Numbered from the stretch's first letter, positions 19,710-30,215 are shown. The stretch is 64,000 nucleotides of DNA from Kluyvera cryocrescens NBRC 102467 (GCF_001571285.1 NZ_BCTM01000001.1:341503-405502); one strand, 5' to 3'. Numbers and translations: made by a program. The notes: generated by a model from the letters alone, not told the origin.

Positions 19710-20648
19710 TTAGTTAAAGGGTTTCAGGTCGACACGCGCCATCATTGCGGCCAACTGGGTACGGTCGGTGATGCCGACGTTGCTCTGGCTCACCGCCAGT
19801 GCCGCGACTGCCGTTGCAAGACGGAGGGTGTGCTCGCTGGACTCACGCATCAGCAGGCCATAAATCAGGCCACCAACCATGGAATCACCCGCACCGACCG
19901 TGCTAACAACCTCAACTGAAGGCGGCTTGGCGAGCCACTCGCCGGACGCATTAACCCACAGCGCGCCTTCAGCGCCGAGTGAGATAACCACGTGAGCGAT
20001 TCCTTGCTCACGCAGGGCGTGTGCAGCATCGATCACGTCTTTCATTTCAGGCAGCTTGCGGCCTGCCCAGATTTCCAGCTCGCGACGGTTTGGCTTCACT
20101 AACCATGGCGCGGCTTTCAGGCCCGCCACCAGCGCTTCACGGCTGCTGTCGAAAATGATGCACGGACATTGGCTGCGCAGGCGCGTCATCCAGTCGGTGA
20201 ACGCTTCCGGACTCACGCCCGCAGGCAAACTACCGCTGACGCAGACCATATCGAACTGACCCAACCAGCTCAGGGAATCGTTAACAAAACGCTCCCAGTC
20301 CGCCGGCGTGACTTCAAAGCCTGAGAAGTTAAAATCGGTGACTTCACCGTCTTTTTCCGTCAGCTTGACGTTAATACGGGTACGTCCCTGCACCACCTGG
20401 AAACGGTTGGCGATGCCCAGCTCGCTGAACAGCTGCTGAAAACCGTCCTGGTTATCTTTGCCGAGGAAGCCGCCCACGGTCACATCGATGCCTAAGTCCT
20501 TCAGCACTTTGGCGACGTTGATACCCTTACCCGCGGCATGCAGCCCGGTAGTGCGCACCAGGTTAACTTCCCCGCGCTCAACTTCTGGTGTAAACCCTAC
20601 CAAATCATAGGCCGGGTTTAAGGTAATTGTGGCTACTCTTCTGCTCAT
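19710..20648 (-). CDS. fruK: 1-phosphofructokinase
   Basis: Phosphorylates fructose-1-phosphate to fructose-1,6-bisphosphate, cytoplasmic. 312 residues, standard length. PfkB-family signatures are GGFLGKDNQDGFQ near the N-terminus and the anion-hole/catalytic motif STVGAGDSMVGGLIYGL near residue 250. Its start abuts the fruB stop with no spacer, indicating translational coupling. Co-regulated with fruB and fruA by Cra. Confidence 0.97.
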   Translation of the reverse strand: MSRRVATITLNPAYDLVGFTPEVERGEVNLVRTTGLHAAGKGINVAKVLKDLGIDVTVGGFLGKDNQDGFQQLFSELGIANRFQVVQGRTRINVKLTEKDGEVTDFNFSGFEVTPADWERFVNDSLSWLGQFDMVCVSGSLPAGVSPEAFTDWMTRLRSQCPCIIFDSSREALVAGLKAAPWLVKPNRRELEIWAGRKLPEMKDVIDAAHALREQGIAHVVISLGAEGALWVNASGEWLAKPPSVEVVSTVGAGDSMVGGLIYGLLMRESSEHTLRLATAVAALAVSQSNVGITDRTQLAAMMARVDLKPFN

Positions 20649-21779
20649 TTATGCGCCCTCCCCAAGGCCTGAAGCAATTGCTTCGCCAATGGCGTCCAGC
20701 GCCTGACGAGCATCATCACCCTGGGCGGTAAAGCGCAGACGATGACCTTTCTTAACCCCCAGCGCGACCACCTTCATCAGGCTGCGGCCGTTGGCAGGTT
20801 TACCGCTACCGTCAAGATTGGTGACGGTAATATCACTACTAAACTGTTTGATGGTATTCACCAGCATGGTGCCAGGACGGGCGTGCAGGCCGTGTTCGTT
20901 ACGGATAACGAACTCTTCGCTCAGCACATCGTCAGCCGCCGCGTCATCTCTGGTCAGCAGCGCCAACAGCGTTGCGGAATCCGCTTTCAGCAGGCGTTCA
21001 GCTTTATTGTCCAGCAGCAGATTAACCAGGCGATTTAGCACCGCGGTCGGCTGCGCATCGGCCATCGCGACGGTGATAAGCACCGCGGCAGAGGCCTCGC
21101 CAACGTTGAATGGCGTCGCCGCACGGCTTACCGCAATGGCGCTGCGCAGGTTGCCTTCCGCGCTGTCGCTCAGCCAGATACCCTGTCCCAGATTCAGCGG
21201 TTGTTCGTTAATCACGCGCGCCACAAAGTTGGCATCTACCGCGTCAGCTTCTTTCAAGCGAGCGGCATTCAGCGCCTGTAAGGTCACCAGATCGCTGGCA
21301 GCAACATCCAGCGACAGCATGTCGTTATCGAGCTTCAGCGCTTCGCTAAGCTTCTCGCCCATCAGCAGCGCACGCAGCTCTTCTGCGGTGGTGGCGGTTT
21401 TCAGTTGTTCAGCCACGGCATCATCGCTCAGCACGTGGGTAAGCTGACGCAGCAGGCCAAGGTGTTCGTCGGAGCTCGCGGCAATACCAATCGCGACGTA
21501 CGCCGTTTGCCCTTCGCCCCAGGTAACGCCCTGCGGGAACTGGTAAACCTGCACGCCGGTCTTCAGAACCTGATCGCGGGTATCGGTGGTGCCGTGCGGA
21601 ATGGCAATGCCATTACCGAGGAAAGTGGAGGTTTGTTGCTCACGCGCCAGCATACCGGCAACGTAACCTTCAGCAACATTGCCTGCGCTAACCAACGCCG
21701 CTGCAACCTGCCGAATAGCCTCTTCTTTATTCGCGGCCTGCTGGCCGGGATGAATATCCTGAACAGTTAACTGGAACAT
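20649..21779 (-). CDS. fruB: Fructose-specific EIIA/FPr fusion, FruB
   Basis: Diphosphoryl transfer protein of the fructose PTS, 376 residues as in E. coli. Domain order: EIIA-Fru (phospho-histidine in [15 protein letters not shown]), a central M domain, and a C-terminal HPr-like FPr domain (phospho-histidine in [17 protein letters not shown]). It relays phosphate from enzyme I to FruA. First gene of fruBKA, preceded by two Cra operators. Confidence 0.97.
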   Translation of the reverse strand: MFQLTVQDIHPGQQAANKEEAIRQVAAALVSAGNVAEGYVAGMLAREQQTSTFLGNGIAIPHGTTDTRDQVLKTGVQVYQFPQGVTWGEGQTAYVAIGIAASSDEHLGLLRQLTHVLSDDAVAEQLKTATTAEELRALLMGEKLSEALKLDNDMLSLDVAASDLVTLQALNAARLKEADAVDANFVARVINEQPLNLGQGIWLSDSAEGNLRSAIAVSRAATPFNVGEASAAVLITVAMADAQPTAVLNRLVNLLLDNKAERLLKADSATLLALLTRDDAAADDVLSEEFVIRNEHGLHARPGTMLVNTIKQFSSDITVTNLDGSGKPANGRSLMKVVALGVKKGHRLRFTAQGDDARQALDAIGEAIASGLGEGA

Positions 21780-21800
21780 GGTTCCCCTCGCTTTTCGAAT

Positions 21801-21814
21801 TGAATCGATTCAGC
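21801..21814. promoter_or_regulatory. Cra (FruR) operator O1
   Basis: TGAATCGATTCAGC, read on the minus strand as GCTGAATCGATTCA, matches the Cra consensus GCTGAAWCGWTTCA completely. 22 bases from the fruB start. Confidence 0.92.
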
Positions 21815-21864
21815 TTTAGTGAGAAAAAATTGCCGTACTTAGCGTGATAAGTGCTGAAGACGAC

Positions 21865-21878
21865 GCTGAAACGTTTCA
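21865..21878. promoter_or_regulatory. Cra (FruR) operator O2
   Basis: GCTGAAACGTTTCA matches the Cra consensus at every position, 64 bases from O1 in the opposite orientation. Two operators of this kind precede fruB in E. coli. Confidence 0.92.
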
Positions 21879-22141
21879 ATAATTTTGTGCCTTTCTTAAT
21901 CAGCCTGCAAGTTATGCAGCAAACTTGATCGCAAAAATCAGATCTACTGCACATTTCATTAGCATTATCGCCACATCTGCTGAAGCGCACGGCGGCGCAT
22001 CCTAACGGCGTCAGCAAGACGTAAGCTAGTTTTTTGAAATGGTCTTTTATTTTTTAGTGCCGAATTTGATTTAGGTTACTGTTCATTTTCTGAGTCCCGG
22101 CGTAAACTCCCCGCCTCTCCTAAAGTGACCGATAAAACAAC

Positions 22142-23323
22142 ATGCAAAACAGTACCGCCGCCGCCCCACGGCGATCGTTTGATTTCACCTCGTCATCGTT
22201 TCTGATTGTCGCGTTTTTGACCGGTATTGCGGGCGCTCTGCAAACGCCGACGCTGAGCCTGTTCCTCAGTAATGAAGTGCATGTTCGTCCGGCCATGGTA
22301 GGTTTCTTTTTTACCGGTAGCGCCATCATCGGCATCTTCGTCAGCCAGTTTCTGGCCAGCTACTCGGATAAACACGGCGATCGTAAAAACCTCATCGTGT
22401 TCTGCTGCCTGCTTGGCGTCATGGCCTGCGTGCTGTTCGCCTGGAACCGTAACTACTTTATCCTGCTATTTATCGGCGTGTTCCTCAGCAGCTTTGGTTC
22501 AACCGCTAACCCGCAAATGTTCGCCCTTGCCCGTGAACACGCGGATAAAACCGGCCGTGAAGCAGTCATGTTCAGCTCAATCATGCGCGCACAGGTTTCG
22601 CTGGCGTGGGTGATTGGCCCGCCGCTGGCCTACGCGCTGGCCATGGGATTTGGGTTTACCACCATGTATTTGTCGGCAGCCATGGCCTTTGTGGTCTGCG
22701 GTGCGATGGTCTGGTTTTTCCTGCCCACCATGCGCAAAGAGAAGGCCAGTATCAGCGGCAGCATTCAGGCCCCGCGCTCTAATCGTAGAGACACCCTGCT
22801 GCTGTTTGTGATTTGTACTCTGATGTGGGGCACCAACAGCCTGTATATCATCAACATGCCGCTGTACATCATCAACGAACTGCATCTGCCTGAGAAGCTG
22901 GCCGGGGTAATGATGGGGACCGCCGCCGGGCTGGAAATTCCGACCATGTTGATTGCTGGCTACTTTGCTAAACGTCTCGGGAAACGTTTCCTGATGCGCA
23001 TTGCCGCAGTTGCTGGTCTCTTCTTCTATATAGGTATGCTGACCTTTAACAGCCCGATGCTGCTGCTGGCAATGCAGCTGTTGAACGCCATTTATATTGG
23101 GATTCTCGGCGGGATTGGCATGCTCTATTTCCAGGACCTGATGCCCGGACAGGCGGGTTCAGCAACTACGCTGTACGCGAATACTTCGCGCGTCGGCTGG
23201 ATTATTGCGGGGTCACTGGCGGGGGTCGTGGCGGAAATCTGGAACTATCACACCGTGTTCTGGATTGCGCTGGCGCTGTGCATCAGCACCCTCGCATGCC
23301 TTGTACGAATTAAAGATGTTTAG
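22142..23323 (+). CDS. setB: Sugar efflux MFS transporter SetB
   Basis: 393-residue 12-helix MFS exporter of the SET family; SetB in E. coli exports glucose and lactose analogues. The segment [20 protein letters not shown] is the MFS motif A after helix 2, and [15 protein letters not shown] is typical of SET proteins. The gene is divergent from fruBKA, as in E. coli. Its stop overlaps the yeiW stop region by 4 bases on the opposite strand. Confidence 0.93.
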   Translation: MQNSTAAAPRRSFDFTSSSFLIVAFLTGIAGALQTPTLSLFLSNEVHVRPAMVGFFFTGSAIIGIFVSQFLASYSDKHGDRKNLIVFCCLLGVMACVLFAWNRNYFILLFIGVFLSSFGSTANPQMFALAREHADKTGREAVMFSSIMRAQVSLAWVIGPPLAYALAMGFGFTTMYLSAAMAFVVCGAMVWFFLPTMRKEKASISGSIQAPRSNRRDTLLLFVICTLMWGTNSLYIINMPLYIINELHLPEKLAGVMMGTAAGLEIPTMLIAGYFAKRLGKRFLMRIAAVAGLFFYIGMLTFNSPMLLLAMQLLNAIYIGILGGIGMLYFQDLMPGQAGSATTLYANTSRVGWIIAGSLAGVVAEIWNYHTVFWIALALCISTLACLVRIKDV

Positions 23324-23574
23324 GGCGCGGTCAGCGCTTCCAGATGCAGTAGCCAGGTCATTGCCTCAGTGCGGGTAGCGCCACACATATCACGCGCGGG
23401 CTGTAACCCAGCGCACACCTTAGGGCGCAGAGGCGATGCAAAGATTTTACAGCGCTGACGTTCGTCGAGCTGTATGCAGGGCGTATTGGCCGGTTTGCCG
23501 TCAGGCATGCCGGGAATAGGGCTGGATATAGAAGGTGCTGTGCAGCAGGCGCCGCAGTCGGGACGACATTCCAT
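23320..23574 (-). CDS. yeiW: Putative Fe-S/zinc cluster protein YeiW (YkgJ family)
   Basis: Small 84-residue protein of the YkgJ/UPF0153 family. It begins [11 protein letters not shown], with further cysteines in [28 protein letters not shown] and ARDMCGA, giving the usual eight-cysteine cluster pattern that suggests Fe-S or zinc binding. The ATG at 23574 gives the E. coli length; a longer in-frame ATG lies 13 codons upstream. Function unknown. Convergent with setB, overlapping by 4 bases. Confidence 0.85.
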   Translation of the reverse strand: MECRPDCGACCTAPSISSPIPGMPDGKPANTPCIQLDERQRCKIFASPLRPKVCAGLQPARDMCGATRTEAMTWLLHLEALTAP

Positions 23575-23727
23575 CGCGGGCTCTCTGTTCTGCCAGGGTC
23601 TGTTGAAGCGCACAGTACCACCTTTTAGTCAGAGATAGCAAAAGCCTTTATTTCCTCTTGCCTGAAACGCCCGGCACGAGTACTTTTACGCGATATTTTC
23701 GACACCCTTTTTCACAGGATAATTGCA

Positions 23728-24300
23728 ATGCCAAGAGCGAACGAAATCAAAAAAGGTATGGTGCTGAATTACAACGGCAAACTGCTGATTGTCAAAAACA
23801 TTGATATTCAGTCTCCGAGCGCCCGCGGCGCAGCAACGCTGTACAAAATGCGTTTTTCCGACGTCAGCACCGGTCTGAAAGTTGAAGAACGTTTTAAAGG
23901 CGATGACATGGTTGATACCGTGACGCTGAACCGCCGTTTCGTTGATTTCTCTTACATCGACGGCAACGAATACGTGTTCATGGATAAAGAAGACTACACC
24001 CCGTATATCTTCGCTCACGACCAGATCGCTGACGAACTGCAGTTTATCCCGGAAGGCGGTATGCCGGACATGCAGGTTCTGCTGTGGGATGGCCAGGTTC
24101 TGGCGCTGGAACTGCCGCAGACCGTAGACCTGGAAATCGTTGAAACCGCACCGGGCATCAAAGGCGCATCCGCCAGCTCCCGTACCAAACCAGCCACCCT
24201 GACCACCGGTCTGGTTGTCCAGGTCCCTGAGTACCTGACCACCGGCGAAAAAATCCGCGTTCATATCGAAGAAAAACGCTATATGTGCCGCGCAGACTAA
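23728..24300 (+). CDS. efpL: Elongation factor P-like protein EfpL (YeiP)
   Basis: EF-P paralogue that relieves ribosome stalling at proline and other difficult motifs. 190 residues with the three-domain EF-P layout: KOW-like N-terminal domain ([33 protein letters not shown] loop), OB domains, and C-terminal [18 protein letters not shown]. The tip of the first loop carries SARG where canonical EF-P has its modified lysine, which identifies EfpL rather than EF-P. Confidence 0.95.
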   Translation: MPRANEIKKGMVLNYNGKLLIVKNIDIQSPSARGAATLYKMRFSDVSTGLKVEERFKGDDMVDTVTLNRRFVDFSYIDGNEYVFMDKEDYTPYIFAHDQIADELQFIPEGGMPDMQVLLWDGQVLALELPQTVDLEIVETAPGIKGASASSRTKPATLTTGLVVQVPEYLTTGEKIRVHIEEKRYMCRAD

Positions 24301-24320
24301 GCTCTGGTTACGTAAAAGAA

Positions 24321-24346
24321 AAGGACAGCCAATGGCTGTCCTTTTT
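24321..24346. terminator. Terminator between efpL and uxuA
   Basis: AAGGACAGCC-AAT-GGCTGTCCTT stem followed by a T-run on the plus strand and preceded by A-rich sequence, between convergent genes. Confidence 0.9.
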
Positions 24347-24387
24347 GTTTTCTTGCTGCCACGTTCCCGTGAAAGGGAGTCGCGAAA

Positions 24388-25578
24388 TTACAGCAGATCG
24401 CGGAACTTGGTGGTTTTCAACGCCAGCTCAACGCCGCGGACTTCCGCCAGACCTTTCAGGCGACCAATCGCCGAGTAACCCGGGTTGGTTTTCTTCTTCA
24501 GATCGTCCAGCATCTGGTGACCGTGGTCAGGACGCATTGGGATTGGACGCAGATCGCCCGCTTTCTTACGGCGCTGCTCTTCGGTCAGGATAGCATCAAC
24601 CACCGCAACCATATTCACGTCGCCCTGCAGATGCGCAGCTTCATGGAAGGTTTTCGGGTTCTCTTCACGGCAGGTAGAACGCAGGTGCGTGAAGTGAATG
24701 CGATCGCCGAAGGTTTCAATCATTTTCACCAGATCGTTATCCGCGCGCACGCCGTAAGAACCGGTACACATGGTGAAACCGTTATTAATGCTGTCGACGG
24801 TCTCTTTCAGCCACTGCATATCTTCGATAGTCGAAACGATACGCGGCAGGCCGAGGATCGGACGCGGTGGATCATCTGGGTGTACGGCCAAACGCACGCC
24901 GACTTCTTCAGCCACCGGAACAATCGCGCGCAGGAACACAGCCATGTTTTCACGCAGCTGTTCTTTACTGATGTGATCGTATTCGGCAAGACGCGCACGG
25001 AACTGGTCAAGGGTATAGCCCTCTTCCGCACCCGGCAGGCCAGCAATGATATTGCGGGTTAGCTTGGTTACTTCCGCTTCGCTCATTGCGGTGAAGTAAG
25101 CCTGAGCCTGGCGCTGCTCCTCTTCAGAATAATCATTCTCTGCGCCTTCGCGCTTCAGGATATGCAGCTCGAAAGCGGCAAACGCGATCTGGTCAAAACG
25201 CAGCGCTTTTGAGCCGTCTTCCAGCGTGTACTCCAGATCGGTACGCGTCCAGTCAAGGATTGGCATAAAGTTGTAGCACACGGTATCGATGCCACATTCA
25301 GCCAGGTTGCGGATGCTCTGCTGATAGTTAGCAATCCAGGTTTTATATTCACCGGAGTGAGTTTTGATATCTTCGTGCACCGGAATACTTTCAACAACGG
25401 ACCAGGTCAGCCCCTTCTCAGCCAGAATCGCCTGGCGCTGTTTGATTTCTTCAACCGGCCATACCAGGCCATTCGCAATGTGGTGTAATGCCGTGACAAC
25501 GCCCGTCGCGCCAGCCTGACGCACATCATCAAGAGATACCGGATCGTTCGGGCCGTACCAACGCCAGGTTTGTTCCAT
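24388..25578 (-). CDS. uxuA: D-mannonate dehydratase
   Basis: Dehydrates D-mannonate to 2-keto-3-deoxygluconate (KDG) in glucuronate catabolism, cytoplasmic, Fe2+/Mn2+ dependent. 396 residues, family length. Recognised from [51 protein letters not shown] and [14 protein letters not shown], which carry metal and substrate ligands. It is divergent from yeiQ, whereas in E. coli K-12 uxuA sits in uxuAB elsewhere; here the dehydratase is paired with a mannonate oxidoreductase-like gene. AGAGGG precedes the ATG. A UxuR/ExuR-like operator overlaps its leader. Confidence 0.95.
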   Translation of the reverse strand: MEQTWRWYGPNDPVSLDDVRQAGATGVVTALHHIANGLVWPVEEIKQRQAILAEKGLTWSVVESIPVHEDIKTHSGEYKTWIANYQQSIRNLAECGIDTVCYNFMPILDWTRTDLEYTLEDGSKALRFDQIAFAAFELHILKREGAENDYSEEEQRQAQAYFTAMSEAEVTKLTRNIIAGLPGAEEGYTLDQFRARLAEYDHISKEQLRENMAVFLRAIVPVAEEVGVRLAVHPDDPPRPILGLPRIVSTIEDMQWLKETVDSINNGFTMCTGSYGVRADNDLVKMIETFGDRIHFTHLRSTCREENPKTFHEAAHLQGDVNMVAVVDAILTEEQRRKKAGDLRPIPMRPDHGHQMLDDLKKKTNPGYSAIGRLKGLAEVRGVELALKTTKFRDLL

Positions 25579-25594
25579 TGCCTAACCCTCTAAA

Positions 25595-25608
25595 GTTGTT
25601 ATACCAAT
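25595..25608. promoter_or_regulatory. UxuR/ExuR-like operator
   Basis: GTTGTTATACCAAT matches the palindromic core ATTGGTATACCAAT of UxuR/ExuR sites at 12 of 14 positions (consensus from memory). It lies 17 bases upstream of uxuA. Confidence 0.6.
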
Positions 25609-25783
25609 AAAATCACTGTCAATGACGACTACCATACAGGCTTATTCGCAACGGTCAATAAATCCGCCTGGATTGATTGATCCAGCTCACACTAACGCGA
25701 TAAATACGGCACACCAATTCAATTTGCTGTCATATAACTTTACACTGACGGCGTTAATTAATCGTTAATCGGATGTGTACACA

Positions 25784-27250
25784 ATGAATACAATAGCCTC
25801 TGTCGCCCTCCCCGCCAGCGTGCAGTTACCGCAATATGATAGACAACAGCTGCGCTCGCGGATTGTGCATTTCGGTTTTGGCGCCTTCCACCGTGCGCAT
25901 CAGGCGTTATTAACCAACCGGGTGCTGAACCAGCATGGCGGTGACTGGGGCATTTGTGAAATCAGCCTGTTTAGCGGCGATGTGCTGATGAGCCAGCTGC
26001 GTCAGCAGGACCATCTGTTTACCGTGATGGAAAAAAGCGCAGCCGGTAATCAACCGATTATCATTGGTGCAGTAAATGAATGCCTGAATGCGAAACTCGA
26101 TTCGCTGGCGGCCATCATTGAGAAATTTTGTGAACCACAGGTCGCCATTGTCTCGCTAACCATCACCGAGAAAGGCTACTGCATCGACCCGGCAACCGGG
26201 CACCTCGACATCACGCAGCCGCGGATCGTCCACGATCTGGCCTCGCCTGGCGAACCCCATTCCGCACCCGGCATTCTGGTTGAAGCGCTATATCGCCGCC
26301 GCGAACGCGGGCTGCCGGCCTTTACCGTGCTCTCCTGCGATAATATTCCGGATAATGGCCACGTGGTAAAAAATGCGGTGCTGGATATGGCGGCACGACG
26401 CTCTACCGAATTGGCTAAGTGGATTGCCGAACACGTCAGCTTCCCTGGCACCATGGTGGATCGCATCGTGCCAGCGGCGACTGAAGCCTCACTGGCAGAA
26501 ATCACCCGCGAACTGGGCGTGGAAGACCCTTGCGCCATTAGCTGCGAGCCGTTTATTCAATGGGTCATTGAAGATAACTTTGTTGCCGGACGCCCGGATT
26601 GGGGCAGCGCAGGCGCACAGCTGGTCGATGACGTTCTGCCGTGGGAAGAGATGAAGCTGCGCATGCTTAACGGCAGCCATTCATTCCTTGCCTATCTGGG
26701 TTATCTGGCCGGCTATGCGCATATTAGCGACTGTATGCAGGATGAGTCCTACCGGCGCGCTGCGCGTCACCTGATGATGGCCGAGCAGGCACCGACTCTG
26801 GGCATTACCGGCGTTGACCTTAGCGCTTACGCCGACAGCCTGATCGAACGTTTTAGCAACCCGGCGCTTCAGCACCGTACATGGCAAATCGCTATGGACG
26901 GCAGCCAGAAGCTCCCACAACGCCTGCTCGACGGGATCCGTATTCATCTGCGTGATGGCCGCCGCTGGCCGCTGCTGGCGCTGGGCGTTGCCGCCTGGAT
27001 GCGCTACGTCAGCGGCGTGGATGATGCCGGTAACGCCATAGATATCCGCGATCCGCTGGCGGAAAAAATTCAGGCGCTGGTTAAAAACAGCAATGACGAT
27101 AATCGTGTCGCAACGCTATTAACGCTCCAGGAAATCTTCGGCAACGACCTGCCGGCTAACCCACAGTTCGTCCAGGCTGTCAGCCTGGCCTGGCAAAATC
27201 TGGCCCAGCAAGGCGCGCGCCAGGCGCTGCTGACGGCGCTCAACAGCTAA
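25784..27250 (+). CDS. yeiQ: Mannonate/fructuronate oxidoreductase family protein YeiQ
   Basis: NAD-dependent polyol dehydrogenase of the mannitol dehydrogenase family. The ATG at 25784 (MNTIASVALPASVQLPQ) gives 488 residues, as in E. coli YeiQ; a GTG three codons upstream is the alternative. Signatures are VHFGFGAFHRAHQALLT (nucleotide binding), TITEKGYCID, VLSCDNIPDNG and the catalytic KLRMLNGSHSFLAYLGYL. Placement beside uxuA suggests it reduces D-fructuronate to D-mannonate here, the UxuB step. The exact substrate is inferred. Confidence 0.9.
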   Translation: MNTIASVALPASVQLPQYDRQQLRSRIVHFGFGAFHRAHQALLTNRVLNQHGGDWGICEISLFSGDVLMSQLRQQDHLFTVMEKSAAGNQPIIIGAVNECLNAKLDSLAAIIEKFCEPQVAIVSLTITEKGYCIDPATGHLDITQPRIVHDLASPGEPHSAPGILVEALYRRRERGLPAFTVLSCDNIPDNGHVVKNAVLDMAARRSTELAKWIAEHVSFPGTMVDRIVPAATEASLAEITRELGVEDPCAISCEPFIQWVIEDNFVAGRPDWGSAGAQLVDDVLPWEEMKLRMLNGSHSFLAYLGYLAGYAHISDCMQDESYRRAARHLMMAEQAPTLGITGVDLSAYADSLIERFSNPALQHRTWQIAMDGSQKLPQRLLDGIRIHLRDGRRWPLLALGVAAWMRYVSGVDDAGNAIDIRDPLAEKIQALVKNSNDDNRVATLLTLQEIFGNDLPANPQFVQAVSLAWQNLAQQGARQALLTALNS

Positions 27251-27364
27251 GGTTTCCTCCTCAGGTGGGCGGGTTACCGCCGGCCCACCGCAAAGCTTCG
27301 CTTTTCGTCGTCTTTTCCCCAGGATAAAGTGATCGCGTTAACACTTTTCCTTTGTGGAGTTTTC

Positions 27365-28342
27365 GTGACTAAAACCAATCTGATCACCGGTTTTCTCGGC
27401 AGTGGGAAAACGACCTCTATTTTGCACCTTCTCGCCAACAAACCTGCCGACGAAAAGTGGGCCGTGCTGGTGAATGAATTTGGCGAAGTGGGCATCGATG
27501 GCGCGCTGCTCGCCGACAGCGGCGCACTGTTAAAAGAGATCCCCGGGGGCTGCATGTGCTGCGTCAACGGCTTGCCGATGCAGGTGGGTCTCAACACCCT
27601 ACTGCGTCAGGGGAAGCCCGACCGCCTGCTGATCGAGCCCACCGGTCTTGGTCATCCTAAACAGATCCTCGATCTGTTAACCGCCCCGGTTTACGAGCCA
27701 TGGATCGATCTGCGCGCCACGTTATGCATCATGGATCCACGCCAGTTGCTGGACGAGAAGATCGTTAACAACGAAAACTTCCGCGATCAGCTTGCCGCCG
27801 CAGACATAATTGTCAGCAATAAGTCCGACCGCGCTACGTCGGAAAGTCGCCAGGCCATGACTGAATGGTGGCAAAAGCATGGCGGTGAACGCCAGCACCT
27901 GGAAACGACACAGGGCAATATTGATGTCGCACTGCTCGAGACTCCGCGCAGCAACCTGACCGAACTTGCGGCAAGCGCAGCCCATGCGCACTCGCATCCC
28001 TCGAATAAAGGTTTGGGGGCATTAAGTTTGCCGGAACATCAGCGCTGGCGTCGCAGCGTCAATCAAGGACAGGGCTATCACGCCTGCGGATGGATTTTTG
28101 ATGCCGAGACGCAGTTTGACACCATTGGCCTGCTAGAATGGGCGCGATTGGCGCCGGTTGCGCGGCTTAAAGCGGTGATGCGCATTGCCGAAGGGCTGGT
28201 ACGTATTAATCGCCAAGGCGCTGATCTGCATATTGAGACTCAGAATGTCGCACCGCCAGATAGCCGCATTGAGCTGATTAATGATGCTGAAACCGACTGG
28301 AATGCGCTCCAATCTGCACTGTTGAAACTTCGTTTAGGGTAA
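27365..28342 (+). CDS. yeiR: COG0523-type zinc-binding GTPase YeiR
   Basis: G3E-family P-loop GTPase, a putative zinc chaperone. 325 residues from a GTG start (VTKTNLITG), chosen from the E. coli protein; an in-frame upstream TTG-type start would add 12 residues. Walker A is GFLGSGKTT (9-17). The metal motif GGCMCC (CxCC) lies near residue 63, and NKSD is the guanine-specificity motif. The C-terminal CobW-like domain ends at DWNALQSALLKLRLG. A His-rich stretch (AHAHSH) lies mid-protein. Confidence 0.9.
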   Translation: MTKTNLITGFLGSGKTTSILHLLANKPADEKWAVLVNEFGEVGIDGALLADSGALLKEIPGGCMCCVNGLPMQVGLNTLLRQGKPDRLLIEPTGLGHPKQILDLLTAPVYEPWIDLRATLCIMDPRQLLDEKIVNNENFRDQLAAADIIVSNKSDRATSESRQAMTEWWQKHGGERQHLETTQGNIDVALLETPRSNLTELAASAAHAHSHPSNKGLGALSLPEHQRWRRSVNQGQGYHACGWIFDAETQFDTIGLLEWARLAPVARLKAVMRIAEGLVRINRQGADLHIETQNVAPPDSRIELINDAETDWNALQSALLKLRLG

Positions 28343-28386
28343 TGCCGCTAAGGTTGCCAGCGAGATTAATTGCTGTGAAGACGATA

Positions 28387-29106
28387 ATGCGTACACGCTT
28401 TCCCTTAATTTTTATGCTTAACGCCGCTGGTGTGGCGTTATTCCTGTCCTGGTACCTGCCCATCAACCACGGGTTGTGGTCAACAATCGATGTGGCAATT
28501 TTCCGTTTCTTTAATCAGGGACTGAATGCCGGTAACCTGACCTACGCGTGGTTTTTAGCCATTATTAATAACCGCGCCTTTGACGGCTGTTCACTGCTGG
28601 CCATGGGTTGCCTGATGCTGAGCTTCTTGCTCAAAGAAGACACGCATGGCCGCCGGCGGATCGTCATTATTGGCCTGGTCATGCTGCTGGCCGCGGTGAT
28701 TATCAATCAGCTAGCCCAGCATTTAATACCGGTGACCCGCAGTAGCCCATCGCTATCAGTCCCTGGCGCGCATCGGGTAAGCGACTACGTGGCCTTTAAT
28801 ACTAAAGATGGCTCCCGTGATAGTTTCCCGGGCGACCATGGCATGATGCTGCTGATATTCGCCTGTTTTATGTGGCGCTATTTCGGCGTAAAAGCATTCC
28901 TTATTTCGCTGGTTATTTTCGTGATCTTTGCGTTTCCTCGCGTAATGATCGGCGCGCATTGGTTCACCGATATCGCCGTCGGGTCGTTAACTTCTGTGTT
29001 GATTGGCGTGCCATGGGTTCTGTTGACGTCGTTAAGCGATAAAGCCATTAAGTTATTCGAGTGCAACTTACCCAAATTGGGCAAAATAAAAGCGACCAAT
29101 AAATAA
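28387..29106 (+). CDS. lpxT: Kdo2-lipid A phosphotransferase LpxT
   Basis: Inner-membrane PAP2-family enzyme that transfers phosphate from undecaprenyl diphosphate to lipid A at the 1 position on the periplasmic face. The ATG at 28387 (MRTRFPLIFMLNAAG) gives 239 residues, close to the E. coli 237; the frame is open back to 28342. Phosphatase motifs are SRDSFPGDHGMMLL and PRVMIGAHWFTDI. About six transmembrane helices. In E. coli PmrA control lowers its activity through PmrR. Confidence 0.9.
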   Translation: MRTRFPLIFMLNAAGVALFLSWYLPINHGLWSTIDVAIFRFFNQGLNAGNLTYAWFLAIINNRAFDGCSLLAMGCLMLSFLLKEDTHGRRRIVIIGLVMLLAAVIINQLAQHLIPVTRSSPSLSVPGAHRVSDYVAFNTKDGSRDSFPGDHGMMLLIFACFMWRYFGVKAFLISLVIFVIFAFPRVMIGAHWFTDIAVGSLTSVLIGVPWVLLTSLSDKAIKLFECNLPKLGKIKATNK

Positions 29107-29519
29107 CCATTGCTTCTGACAGCGCAGGCGAAAGGTGAGCATCTTTCGTCTGTTTTTTTATCTCTCCTATTTCCGTCATCATCCTGTCATAACATTCATG
29201 TTTACAATGAACAGGTTGCCCGTTTTTCATACTCTACCGACGCAATTTTAGCCATTCACATTTGCTAACTTTCTATATCAGTATTTCTTATAAAAAATCA
29301 GGCAAAAGCACTCGCAATGCCCCTTTTGTTAAGGTACTCTCATTTGCGTTTGTCGTTTCAAAGAGCAATTATTCTGGCCATTAATTAAAGTTTTGTGCGC
29401 TGTACCACAAAACTGAATTCAAAGAATTGTCTCATTGATTGCGTGTATTTAGTCTCAGACGCGTTTGGCATTTTTTATAACGACTCTGTCGTTAAGGACT
29501 TCAAGGGAAAACAACGAAA
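29107..29519. other. lpxT/mepS intergenic region
   Basis: 413 bases without a recognised gene. The first 55 hold the lpxT terminator; the rest is AT-rich and must carry the mepS promoter and a leader. A small hairpin AACGAC-TCT-GTCGTT at 29479-29493 lies about 25 bases upstream of the mepS start. No RNA gene identified. Confidence 0.6.
29125..29159 (+). terminator. lpxT terminator
   Basis: Stem caggcgaaag / ctttcgtctg (9 pairs plus one G-U) followed by seven T. Confidence 0.85.
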
Positions 29520-30092
29520 ATGGTCAAATCTCAGCCGATTTTGAGATATATCTTGCGAGCGATTCCAGCAGTAGCAGTCGCGGTTCTGCTTTCTGCATGT
29601 AGTACAACCAGTAATACCGCTAAGAACATGCATTCTGAGACGCATGGTGTGGGTAGCGAAGACACTTCTTCACTGCAAGCCTCTCAGGATGAATTTGAAA
29701 CCATGGTGCGTAACCTCGACGTGAAATCCCGTCTGATGGATCAATACGCAGGATGGAAAGGTGTTCGTTACCGTCTGGGCGGCGACACCAAACGAGGCGT
29801 TGACTGTTCCAGCTTTGTGCAGCGCACATTCCGTGAACAGTTTGGCTTAGAGCTGCCGCGTTCCACATGGGAACAGCAGGAAACAGGTAAATCTGTTTCA
29901 CGCAGCCAGCTTCGCACCGGTGATTTAGTTCTGTTCCGTGCGGGCTCTACCGGTCGCCACGTTGGCATTTATATTGGCAACAACCAGTTCGTTCATGCAT
30001 CCACCAGCAGCGGTGTGACGATTTCCAGCATGAATGAGCCATACTGGAATAAACGTTACAACGAAGCTCGTCGCGTCCTGAGCCGTTCGTAA
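29520..30092 (+). CDS. mepS: Murein DD-endopeptidase MepS (Spr)
   Basis: Outer-membrane lipoprotein of the NlpC/P60 family that cleaves meso-DAP-D-Ala crosslinks during peptidoglycan growth; in E. coli it is degraded by NlpI-Prc. 190 residues. Lipobox LLSAC with lipidated Cys27. The catalytic triad is in [10 protein letters not shown] (Cys96), GRHVGIYIG (His147) and NQFVHAST (His159). E. coli has a glycine after CS where this protein has serine (from memory). A monocistronic unit with a strong terminator. Confidence 0.95.
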   Translation: MVKSQPILRYILRAIPAVAVAVLLSACSTTSNTAKNMHSETHGVGSEDTSSLQASQDEFETMVRNLDVKSRLMDQYAGWKGVRYRLGGDTKRGVDCSSFVQRTFREQFGLELPRSTWEQQETGKSVSRSQLRTGDLVLFRAGSTGRHVGIYIGNNQFVHASTSSGVTISSMNEPYWNKRYNEARRVLSRS

Positions 30093-30128
30093 TGCCGTTT
30101 ACCGTCAGTTTCCCTTGGCTGGCGGTAA

Positions 30129-30168
30129 GCATAAAAAAAGCACTGCCCTGGCAGTGCTTTTTTTATGC
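30129..30168 (+). terminator. mepS terminator
   Basis: Long perfect stem gcataaaaaaagcactgcc paired with its complement around a minimal loop, with T7 on the descending arm. Symmetric enough to act in both directions. Confidence 0.9.
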
Positions 30169-30215
30169 TTCATCAGTATTCTTTTCTTTAGAGTTCCGTA
30201 GCATAGAGAAGTAGT

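Larger units (their letters stand above)
21780..22141. other. fruB/setB divergent intergenic region
   Basis: 362 bases without a gene. The fruB side holds both Cra operators (21801-21814 and 21865-21878). The setB side is AT-rich and should hold the setB promoter. No RNA gene recognised. Confidence 0.7.
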
